DNA of 64,000 bases from Hyphomonadaceae bacterium UBA7672 (GTDB taxonomy: Bacteria; Pseudomonadota; Alphaproteobacteria; Caulobacterales; Hyphomonadaceae): contig DLHI01000005.1 in the NCBI GenBank assembly GCA_002483135.1, positions 82,130 to 146,129 on the forward strand, given 5' to 3'. The position numbers were made by a program, and so were the translations under genes. The notes under the pieces were generated by a model, which did no database searches, was not told where the DNA came from, and saw nothing but the letters and a program-made list of their open reading frames with translations. Position 1 is the stretch's first letter. Each line of letters starts with the position of its first letter. Of the stretch, positions 8,097-15,430 are shown one piece after another.

Positions 8097-8099
8097 CGG

Positions 8100-8855
8100 C
8101 TACTTCTTGTCCTTCAGTTCGGCGCGCTTGGCTTCGACGAGGGACTTCAAAGCCTCCACGTCAGCGCCGCCGGGAACATAGGTGCCGTTGACGAGCAAGG
8201 CGGGGGTGCCATTGACGCCGGACTCGCGCGCCTCCGCTTCGTAGCGCGCGATCTGAGCGGCGACCTCGGGGCTCGCCATGTCCTTTTTCCAGCGCGCGAT
8301 ATCCAGGCCGAGCGTGCGGGCAACGGACTCCACGTATTCGGGCGTGCGGGCATTCGCGGGCGCGGCCATCAGCGCAAGATGCATCTCGCGGTATTTGCCT
8401 TGGCGCTGGGCGGCGAGCGCCGCGCGAGAAGGAGCGCCGTCAGCATTGCCCTGCCAGTGCAGTTCCTTGAACACCACGCGCGTGTCGCCGCGACGATCGT
8501 CGGCCAGTTCGACGACCGTGGGAAGCGCGCGTTTGCAGAAACCGCAATCGTAGTCGGTGAACTCGATGATGGTGATCGGCGCGTCCTTGCGCCCGATGTA
8601 GGGGTCGTCCTTGGCGGATGCGAGGAGCTTGTCCCAGGCCGCTTCCACCTTCACAGCCTGCTCCATGGCGGCTTTTACCTGATAGGCGCTCTGCATCTCG
8701 AACAGGATTTCGGGTTCGCGCAGCAGGTATTCGCGGACGATCGCTTCGACGTCGGCTTTCGCCATCTTGTCGATGGAGTCCGGTGCGGAGCTCCCGGCGG
8801 GGCTGCAGGCGGCAAGGCCGACGGCGGCCGAGAGGGAAAGCAGGAAAGCACGCAT
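8100..8855 (-). CDS. DsbA-family thiol:disulfide oxidoreductase, putative lipoprotein
   Basis: This 251-residue protein carries a lipobox (GLAAC, Cys17), a helical N-terminal region (about 25-75) and a thioredoxin-fold domain. The active site is C-G-F-C (Cys104, Cys107) in TDYDCGFCKRA, and the cis-Pro loop is NGTPALLVNG. It is closest to the Com1/DsbA_2 group, which acts in periplasmic disulfide exchange. ATG 8855 has an AGGA site 8 bases upstream. Two earlier in-frame ATGs lie before the hydrophobic segment and are less likely. Confidence 0.88.
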   Translation of the reverse strand: MRAFLLSLSAAVGLAACSPAGSSAPDSIDKMAKADVEAIVREYLLREPEILFEMQSAYQVKAAMEQAVKVEAAWDKLLASAKDDPYIGRKDAPITIIEFTDYDCGFCKRALPTVVELADDRRGDTRVVFKELHWQGNADGAPSRAALAAQRQGKYREMHLALMAAPANARTPEYVESVARTLGLDIARWKKDMASPEVAAQIARYEAEARESGVNGTPALLVNGTYVPGGADVEALKSLVEAKRAELKDKK

Positions 8856-8933
8856 GGAAATCATCCTGTCAGCCGATGCTGGCCGAACCGTTAAGCCCGA
8901 CATAAGGCGTGCGCTGTCCGGAATCCAGCATCA

Positions 8934-10322
8934 CTATTGCGTTTGGAGCGCCATGCCCGAGAACCCGCCGCGGCTGCTGCCGCGCGGGCGATTACGCGGG
9001 TCGGACAGGGCCATGATGTCGTCGGCGCGCTGGCCGTTGGGGGTCTCGAGGGTCAGCTTGTCGCGTGCGCGCGTGGCGAAGACGAAGGCGCGCGACAGGT
9101 CGCCGCGATAATAGGCCTCCTCGGCGGTTGCGAGGTCGGCGTCGCCGATGCGGCCCTGGCGTGCATAGACGACGGCCAGCTGGTTCCAGGCGAAGGAGTT
9201 GTCATGCTCCAGATGGAGCGCGTCCTGCAGCAAGCCCTCGGCCTCCTCAAGGTCCGCGTCGTCCTTCGTGCCGATAAGCGAACGGGCGAGGTTAACCTTC
9301 AGGAGGGCGTGCTGTGGCGCCAGTTCGACCGACCGGCGGTGATCGGGAACCGACTCGGCCGCGCGGCCGCTCTCGAACAGGATCTGCCCCTTGAGTTCGT
9401 GGAAGTAGGGGTTGTCCGGCTGGATCGAGATCAGCTCGTCGGTGAGCGTGAGCGAGAGCTTGATGTCGACGGCGCGATAGGCGGCGATGGCGCGGGCATA
9501 CTTGGCGGGCAGACTTTGATCAGTTGCCGGATACCGCGAAGCGACGCGGTTGGCAGGTCCGATGAAGCCGACCAGCTTGGCCTTCATCATCGCCAGCTGC
9601 TCGATGTCATGCTCGCTCTGCGGATGAGATTTGGCGGTGACTTCCTTGGCGCGCCGCGAAAGAGCGGCGATGCGATCGCTCGAAATCGGGTGGGAACGGA
9701 AATACGGGTCACGGCGAGATTCCGACATCAGTTCCTGATACCGAAAGTTTTCCATGAACGAGACGAGGCCGTCGGCTGACTGGCCGGTCTTCTCGAGGAA
9801 GGTGAGGCCGTACTGGTCGGCGGCGCTTTCTTCCACGCGCGTAAATTTGAAAATGGTCATCAGGCCGAACTGCGGGGCCGAGCCGAAGAGGGCGAGGGCC
9901 GCGTCGGGCGCGCCGGCGAAGAGAGCGAGCGCGCCAAGGCCCATGGTGATCAGCGAGGTGCCCGACGCGGCGCCCATGGCGGCCTCGCGTGTCACGCTGT
10001 GGCCGCCTGCGATGTGACCCGTCTCGTGCGCGATAACGCCCTTGAGTTCTTCAGGTGTACGCGACTCCATGATGAGGCCGGTGTGCAGGAACATGTTCTG
10101 CCCCGCCGCCACGAAAGCGTTCAACGTGTCATCCTGCACGATGTAGATGTTGACGTCGGACGGCTTCAGGCCAGCGGCTTCAAATAGCGGGTCAGCGTAG
10201 CCGCGCAGGATCTGCTCGATCTCGGCGTCGCGGATCAGGCCCTGAGCGGACGCGGTCAGTGGCGCGGTGAGCGCGAGCATGGCCGTGGCCAGCGCGGGCA
10301 GGACGTTTTTCAGCAAGCCCAT
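8934..10322 (-). CDS. M48-family periplasmic zinc metalloprotease with TPR-like tail (BepA/YfgC-like)
   Basis: This 462-residue protein has a signal peptide (about residues 1-27), an M48 peptidase domain with the zinc motif HETGH (His99, His103), GGHSVTREAA, VEESAADQYGLTFL (likely third ligand) and YFRSHP. Helical, TPR-like repeats with many Ala and Leu follow from about residue 250. The layout matches BepA/YfgC, which helps with or degrades misassembled outer-membrane proteins. ATG 10322 has GGAG seven bases upstream and starts right at the signal peptide. It lies 132 bp downstream of rne on the same strand. Confidence 0.9.
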   Translation of the reverse strand: MGLLKNVLPALATAMLALTAPLTASAQGLIRDAEIEQILRGYADPLFEAAGLKPSDVNIYIVQDDTLNAFVAAGQNMFLHTGLIMESRTPEELKGVIAHETGHIAGGHSVTREAAMGAASGTSLITMGLGALALFAGAPDAALALFGSAPQFGLMTIFKFTRVEESAADQYGLTFLEKTGQSADGLVSFMENFRYQELMSESRRDPYFRSHPISSDRIAALSRRAKEVTAKSHPQSEHDIEQLAMMKAKLVGFIGPANRVASRYPATDQSLPAKYARAIAAYRAVDIKLSLTLTDELISIQPDNPYFHELKGQILFESGRAAESVPDHRRSVELAPQHALLKVNLARSLIGTKDDADLEEAEGLLQDALHLEHDNSFAWNQLAVVYARQGRIGDADLATAEEAYYRGDLSRAFVFATRARDKLTLETPNGQRADDIMALSDPRNRPRGSSRGGFSGMALQTQ

Positions 10323-10454
10323 TCCGGCACTCCATCGATCAACCGCCCAGCCCACGGCAAACCCGACCGTTCGCACCCTATCCAGATGGACAGGGCAAGC
10401 AAAGGCGCCGACGCCGTGACTAGTCCAGCCTGGCGCAGGTCAGCGCGAGGGGAA

Positions 10455-12968
10455 TCAGCCGGTCTTGCGGCGGTTCCACCACCCTGACTTGCGCGGGGCC
10501 TTGTCCGCCGCCGGCTCATCCGTCGATGGCGCGCCGTGAATTGCGTGCCAGCGTGCTTCGGCAGCAGCGTCTGCCTTCTGTTGCGATTCACGGTCGGATG
10601 CAGATGCGGCGATTTCATGGTCGGCCGGAGTGGCAGCTGCTGGGGCGGGTTCCGGCTCCGGTTCCGGCATGCGCGGCGGGGCCGGTTGCGCGGCGGGGGT
10701 CACCTCGGGGGCGACGTCTGCCTCTGCATCGGCGGGAGCTGCGAACACCGGCGCGGCAGCGATAGGGGCCGCTTCGATGGGGGCAGCCGGCGCCGCAACT
10801 TCCGGTTCAGGTTCTGCAGCGGTGGCGACCAGGAAGGGTGCGGAGGCGATGGCGTCCAGCATCTCGCCGCCGTCGAAGGCGATGTCCGGGATGCGGTTGC
10901 GTTCGCCACGGTCTGCGCCCCGGTCGCGATCTCGACCGCCACGGCGGCGGCGGCGGCCGCCCCGGCCCCGGCCGTCGTCGCGCTCTTCGTCATCGCGTGC
11001 AGCGACAGGCTGGGCTTCTTCGCTGATCTCGGCGCCATCAGCATCCGACTGATCGCGCGGGCGGTCACGGCCCGGACGACGGCGGCGTCCACCGCGACGG
11101 CCGCGTTTGCCGCGGCGGTTGTCTTCATCACCATCGTCTTCGGCGTCGGAGCTGGATTCGTCCTCGCCGTCGTCGTCGTGATCGTGGTTGTGTCCGTCGT
11201 GATCCTCGTCGTCGGAGGAGCCGTCGTCGATGATCTCCTCGTCCTCTTCCTCGATCTCGTCGGGAGCCGGCGGAGGAAGCGGCTTGAGCTTGCGCAGGTC
11301 GATAGGCTGCATCGGGCGCGCCTGAATGACGTTGCCGTCGGCGCGTCCTTCGATGTTGAACGAACCGGTCTTGAGGTCCTCATCCGCCTCGATGCGCACG
11401 ACGACGTGGCATTCGCGCTCGATATCGGCGATCGGAGCGCGCTTCTCATTGAGGAGATAGAGCGCAACTTCGGGCGCGGCCTGGACATGTACCGTCTGGA
11501 CGCGATCATCGGCGGCGCGAGCCTCGATGGTGCGCAGGAGCTGGATCGCGGCGCTCTCGATGGAGCGAACGCGGCCGGTGCCGGCGCAATGATCGCAGGG
11601 CTCGGAAGACAGTTCCAGCACGCCGGCGCGGCGGCGCTGGCGCGAGATTTCGAACAGGCCGAACTGAGAGATGCGGCCCGTCTGAACGCGGGCGCGGTCG
11701 ATCTTCAGGCAGTCCTTCATCTTCTTTTCGACGGCGCGGTTGTTCTTGCCGTCTTCCATGTCGATGAAGTCGATGACGATAAGGCCAGCGAGGTCGCGCA
11801 GGCGCATCTGGCGGCTGGCTTCCGCAGCGGCTTCCAGGTTGGTCTTCAGTGCGGTGGCCTCGACGTTGCGCTCGCGCGTGGCCTTGCCGGAGTTCACGTC
11901 GATCGCGACGAGGGCTTCGGTCTGGTTGATGACGATGTAGCCGCCGGAGGGCAGGTGGACGGTGGGCGAGTAGATGCCCTCGAGCTGGTCTTCGACGCCG
12001 GTGACGACGAAGAGGGGACCGCCGCCTTCATGCTCCACCACTTTGCGGGTGTGGGACGGCATAAGCATTTTCACGAAGGTGCGCGCTTCGTTGTAGGCCT
12101 CGTCGCCTTCGACGATGATGCGCTCGACATCCTTGTCGTAGAGGTCGCGCACGGCGCGGAGAACAAGGTGGCCTTCCTCGTGGATGAGGGCTGGCGCCAT
12201 CGATTCCATCGTCTTGCCGACGATCTGCTGCCAGAGCTTGGTGAGGTATTCGAAGTCGCGGCGCACTTCGGTCTTGGTGCGCTTGGCGCCTGCGGTGCGG
12301 ACGATGAGGCCTGCGCCTGACGGAATTTCGAACTCGGAGGTGATCGCCTTCAGGCGCTTGCGGTCCGAGACGTTGGTGATCTTGCGGGAGATGCCGCCGC
12401 CGCGCGAGGTGTTGGGCATCAAGACGCAGTAGCGGCCGGCGAGCGAAAGATAGGTGGTGAGGGCCGCGCCCTTGTTGCCGCGCTCTTCCTTGACGACCTG
12501 GACCAGCATCACCTGGCGGCGACGGATGACTTCCTGAATCTTGTACTTGCGCTGGAAGAGAGCGGTGCGGCGCGCCTTCTTGCGTTCCTCGACTTCGTCG
12601 GCTTCTTCTTCCTCGTCTGCGCCGCCATTCTCAAGCGCGCCTGTGGGCTCTTCGCCGTCCTCGGCGTCGTCCTTTGCGATTTCCTCGTCAGCCTCGGCGA
12701 GCAGGGCTTCGCGATCCTCTTTGGGGATCTGGTAGTAGTCGGGATGTATTTCAGAGAAGGCGAGGAAGCCGTGGCGATTGCCACCGTAGTCGACGAACGC
12801 CGCCTGCAGCGACGGTTCGACCCGGGTTACCTTGGCGAGATAGATGTTGCCGCGAAGCTGGCGCTTGTTGCGGGCTTCGAAATCAAAGTCTTCGATCTGC
12901 CCGTTGTTGACGACGGCCACCCGGGTCTCCTCCGGGTGGGTCGCGTCGATCAGCATGAGTTTGCTCAT
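10455..12968 (-). CDS. rne: Ribonuclease E
   Basis: This 837-residue protein has the RNase E/G catalytic core with the S1 domain near the start (RGNIYLAKVTRVEPSLQAAFVDYG), catalytic aspartates in VAIDVNSGK and VIDFIDM, and a zinc-link CDHC motif before GTGRVRS. An acidic insertion (about residues 92-134) interrupts the S1 domain, as in other alphaproteobacteria. From about 568 to 640 the chain is Asp/Glu/His-rich and then very Arg-rich (GRRGGRRRR), a disordered tail likely to bind RNA and partner proteins. RNase E initiates mRNA decay and rRNA processing. ATG 12968 has GAGG upstream. Confidence 0.95.
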   Translation of the reverse strand: MSKLMLIDATHPEETRVAVVNNGQIEDFDFEARNKRQLRGNIYLAKVTRVEPSLQAAFVDYGGNRHGFLAFSEIHPDYYQIPKEDREALLAEADEEIAKDDAEDGEEPTGALENGGADEEEEADEVEERKKARRTALFQRKYKIQEVIRRRQVMLVQVVKEERGNKGAALTTYLSLAGRYCVLMPNTSRGGGISRKITNVSDRKRLKAITSEFEIPSGAGLIVRTAGAKRTKTEVRRDFEYLTKLWQQIVGKTMESMAPALIHEEGHLVLRAVRDLYDKDVERIIVEGDEAYNEARTFVKMLMPSHTRKVVEHEGGGPLFVVTGVEDQLEGIYSPTVHLPSGGYIVINQTEALVAIDVNSGKATRERNVEATALKTNLEAAAEASRQMRLRDLAGLIVIDFIDMEDGKNNRAVEKKMKDCLKIDRARVQTGRISQFGLFEISRQRRRAGVLELSSEPCDHCAGTGRVRSIESAAIQLLRTIEARAADDRVQTVHVQAAPEVALYLLNEKRAPIADIERECHVVVRIEADEDLKTGSFNIEGRADGNVIQARPMQPIDLRKLKPLPPPAPDEIEEEDEEIIDDGSSDDEDHDGHNHDHDDDGEDESSSDAEDDGDEDNRRGKRGRRGGRRRRPGRDRPRDQSDADGAEISEEAQPVAARDDEERDDGRGRGGRRRRRGGRDRDRGADRGERNRIPDIAFDGGEMLDAIASAPFLVATAAEPEPEVAAPAAPIEAAPIAAAPVFAAPADAEADVAPEVTPAAQPAPPRMPEPEPEPAPAAATPADHEIAASASDRESQQKADAAAEARWHAIHGAPSTDEPAADKAPRKSGWWNRRKTG

Positions 12969-13319
12969 GTCGTAGAACCTCTTTGGCTGGGAGGCGGGCG
13001 GCGCGCGTGAGCGCGGCCAGAGCCCGCAAGTGTACGGAATGGATGAGGGACGAGAGGTCTCGGCGTCCGGTCGGGCTGACTGAATCTCGCGTGATCGCGT
13101 TCATAATTGCCCTGGCCAAGGAAGCTGCGTAACCGCAGGCCTCCACTACGCGCGGAACCCTAACGCCCTGAGCAAAATGGCTTTTTCGGAAGGCCGTCAG
13201 CAGGGCGACAAGGCGGGCCATCTCGGCTCGCCTCGTGACTCACCTATGCACGGATTGTGTTAAAAGGGAAAGAGCGGAGATAGGGTACGTTCCGTACCGT
13301 ATATTTACCCTGCGTAAAT
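12969..13319. other. 351-bp gap upstream of rne (probable rne leader)
   Basis: There is no credible gene here. Both neighbours read leftward, so this stretch should contain the rne promoter and 5' leader. Leaders of this length control rne autoregulation in enterobacteria; whether that applies here is inference. One GANTC site (GAATC near 13083) is present. An ORF opening at 13221 on the minus strand overlaps the rne start in another frame and is probably not a gene. Confidence 0.5.
13284..13319 (-). repeat. Tandem inverted repeats after the 13320-13793 lipoprotein gene
   Basis: GGTACG-TTC-CGTACC spans 13284-13298. ATTTAC-CCTGC-GTAAAT spans 13303-13319 and ends at the base next to the stop codon of the upstream lipoprotein gene. 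On the minus strand these could form two consecutive hairpins. There is no U-tract, so a 3' mRNA stabiliser, processing site or operator is as likely as a terminator. Confidence 0.45.
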
Positions 13320-13793
13320 TCACCCCTCGCACCTGCGTTCCTGCCCTACGACGCCCACTCGCGTGACGCGTCCGGTGTCGTTGGCGACGTCGAAATAGAG
13401 TTTGCCGTAGTCGTAGAGCGTTGTTTCATTGCGTGTTTCGACGCAACGAGGTTTGCCGAGGGAGGCGCGGGCGTGAATCTGCTCGGCGCCAGGACGGACG
13501 CCGTCCGCAGTGTGGAATCGGGCGTCCTCGACGATGATCCAGTAGACCTCGTCATGGGCGCCGACGGTCAGCCCGTCGGGGAAAGTGTAGGTGGTGGCGT
13601 TCGAATTGGGGATCGGCGCGGTGCGCAGGGGCGTCCCCTTCACGGCGAGCAGGGTGGCCAACGGCATGCCGATCTGAACCTCGCCGACGCGCTGTCCGGA
13701 CACGATCAGGTCGTCGTCGAGTGTCAGGGGGCCGGAGGCGCAGCCGGCGGCGGCGAGGATGGCGGCCAGGACGGAGAGGCGGGCAATGTGCAT
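13320..13793 (-). CDS. Putative lipoprotein, possibly SmpA/BamE-like
   Basis: This 157-residue protein has a signal sequence ending in the lipobox AAAGC. The mature part begins GPLTLDDDLIVSGQRVGEVQIGMPLATLLAVKGTP. The IGM...LLxxxGTP pattern recalls the BamE/SmpA fold, but the match is weak and the chain is longer than BamE. Two further Cys (in KPRCVET and ERRCEG) could form a disulfide. ATG 13793 is chosen because it starts the signal peptide. It diverges from the amidase gene. Confidence 0.7.
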   Translation of the reverse strand: MHIARLSVLAAILAAAGCASGPLTLDDDLIVSGQRVGEVQIGMPLATLLAVKGTPLRTAPIPNSNATTYTFPDGLTVGAHDEVYWIIVEDARFHTADGVRPGAEQIHARASLGKPRCVETRNETTLYDYGKLYFDVANDTGRVTRVGVVGQERRCEG

Positions 13794-13961
13794 GGCGTCG
13801 AACTCGTTCGAAGCGCCCCGCCAGCAGCCCGGCCAGAACAGTACAGCCAGGGCCAAATGTCGAGCGCGATCAGCGTTCCCAACGAACAGTTAACGACGTG
13901 CGGGTAAGGGTCGGGCAGGGATCAGAAGGTCCTTGTGGAATGTCCTGAAGGGCGAGGCCGC

Positions 13962-15155
13962 GTGCGCGCACTGGTTGCGAAAATCGCGTTGTTACTTGGC
14001 GTGCTGTGTATGGCCGCGTCGAGCGCCGTTGCCGACCCGCCAACCGGCCGGGTGACATCGGTGCGCTTTGGCGGCGAAGGGCAGGCGACGCGCATCGTCA
14101 TCGAGAGCGACAGCCCTCTGCAATATCACGTATTCCTGCTGGCGACGGGAACGAGCCGGGTGGTCGTTGACCTGCCGCGTGTGCGCTGGTCGATCGGTGG
14201 GCTGACGACCGAGTCCGGCTCCGGAAAAGGGACGGGTGTGGTGGCGGGTTATCGCTACGCCCACAACACGGCGACAACGTCACGGCTGGTGCTGGACCTG
14301 GCGCAACCGGCGACGGTTGCGCGCGAGTTTGTGCTGGCAGGCAAGGACAAGGACGAGCCGCACCGTATCGTCATCGATCTTGATCCGGTGACGCCTCAGG
14401 TGTTTGCAGACGCCGCGACCGGCGACATGGGCGGCCCCCAGCCGGTGGCGCGGCAGGTTTCACGCAAGCCATTGATTGTTATCGATCCGGGCCATGGCGG
14501 TAAGGATCCGGGAGCGCTGTCACGCGGAGGGGTGAAGGAAAAGGATGTCACGCTCGCCATTGCGCTGCAGGTCCGCGATGTGCTGGTCGCTTCGGGCCGA
14601 TACGATGTGGCGCTGACCCGCTCGACAGACATTTTCATCGAGCTGGAAGACCGCGTGACGAAGGCGCGGAATCTTGGCGCCGATCTGTTCATAGCGCTGC
14701 ATGCGGACGCAGGCGGCAAACCGACCACGCGTGGAGCGTCCGTGTACACACTGTCTCCCGATGGCGAGAAGCGGATCGACGGGGTCAGCAAGCAGCATGA
14801 CTGGCTTCTCGATGTCGAGATCGACTCCGATCGCCCGGACGAGGTGAACCAGATCCTGCGGGATCTTGTGCAGCGGGAGACCAAGAACCAGTCGGCGCGA
14901 TTTGCTTCGGGGCTAGCCGAGGCGCTCACAGCTTCGGGTTGGCCGACTCTGGAGAACACCCTCAGGCGCAAGAGCCTCTACGTGCTGCTGAGCCCGGATA
15001 CTCCTGCAGCGCTGCTGGAAATGGGGTTCCTGACCAATGACGAAGACGTAACTGCGCTGCAGTCCGAGGCGAAGCGCCAGAAGCTGGTGGCGGCGGTGAG
15101 CCATGCCATCGACACGTATTTCGATAACCAGACCATGATGGTCGCAGGGCGGTAG
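13962..15155 (+). CDS. N-acetylmuramoyl-L-alanine amidase (AmiC type) with AMIN domain
   Basis: This protein of about 397 residues has a signal peptide, an AMIN peptidoglycan/septum-targeting domain (about residues 25-125) and a C-terminal Amidase_3 zinc hydrolase. The catalytic part shows VIDPGHGGKDPGA, a zinc-binding His in FIALHADA, and the catalytic Glu in ALLEMGFLTN. It would cleave the amide linking muramic acid to stem peptides, mostly during daughter-cell separation. GTG 13962 gives a compact signal peptide with GAGG four bases upstream; GTG 13935, with AAGG upstream, would add nine residues and is possible. PBP1A follows. Confidence 0.93.
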   Translation: MRALVAKIALLLGVLCMAASSAVADPPTGRVTSVRFGGEGQATRIVIESDSPLQYHVFLLATGTSRVVVDLPRVRWSIGGLTTESGSGKGTGVVAGYRYAHNTATTSRLVLDLAQPATVAREFVLAGKDKDEPHRIVIDLDPVTPQVFADAATGDMGGPQPVARQVSRKPLIVIDPGHGGKDPGALSRGGVKEKDVTLAIALQVRDVLVASGRYDVALTRSTDIFIELEDRVTKARNLGADLFIALHADAGGKPTTRGASVYTLSPDGEKRIDGVSKQHDWLLDVEIDSDRPDEVNQILRDLVQRETKNQSARFASGLAEALTASGWPTLENTLRRKSLYVLLSPDTPAALLEMGFLTNDEDVTALQSEAKRQKLVAAVSHAIDTYFDNQTMMVAGR

Positions 15156-15430
15156 ACCTGGCGGCGTTGCGGCGCCGGAATGGCGTATCGCCGAGGCGCG
15201 CGATGCTGTCAAAATGGGCTGTATTTAACGCAAATGAGGCCTGTCGCCGGGCCGGTATGCGCCTTAAAGTCACCGCAAACCTCGGTGATTCCGGACTGCT
15301 GTTAAGAGGCGGCCATTCGGTGCGCCGGAGTTATCATGGTCGAAGGGACCATGGCTGACTGTGGACCCCGACCTACACCCGGCCCCCGCTAACTCGAACA
15401 AGGGTCCGGTTTGATCTTGCCTGGTGAAAG
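15156..15430. other. 275-bp gap before PBP1A with an inverted repeat
   Basis: No gene is seen. CATGGTC-GAAGG-GACCATG forms a perfect 7-bp-arm hairpin at 15335-15353, about 80 bp before the PBP1A start. One GANTC site (GATTC near 15289) is also present. The gap probably holds the promoter and leader of the PBP1A gene. The hairpin may be an operator or a leader structure; nothing in the sequence decides which. Confidence 0.4.

Noticed and set aside
10536..12320. 594-codon plus-strand open frame opposite rne
   Set aside because: Low-complexity Val/Ala/Gly composition produced by the acidic and Arg-rich tail of RNase E on the other strand.
12883..13221. 112-codon minus-strand ORF in the rne leader, possibly a leader peptide
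   Set aside because: A GAGG lies upstream, but the ORF runs 86 bases into rne in another frame and matches no family. Kept only as a possibility in the gap description.
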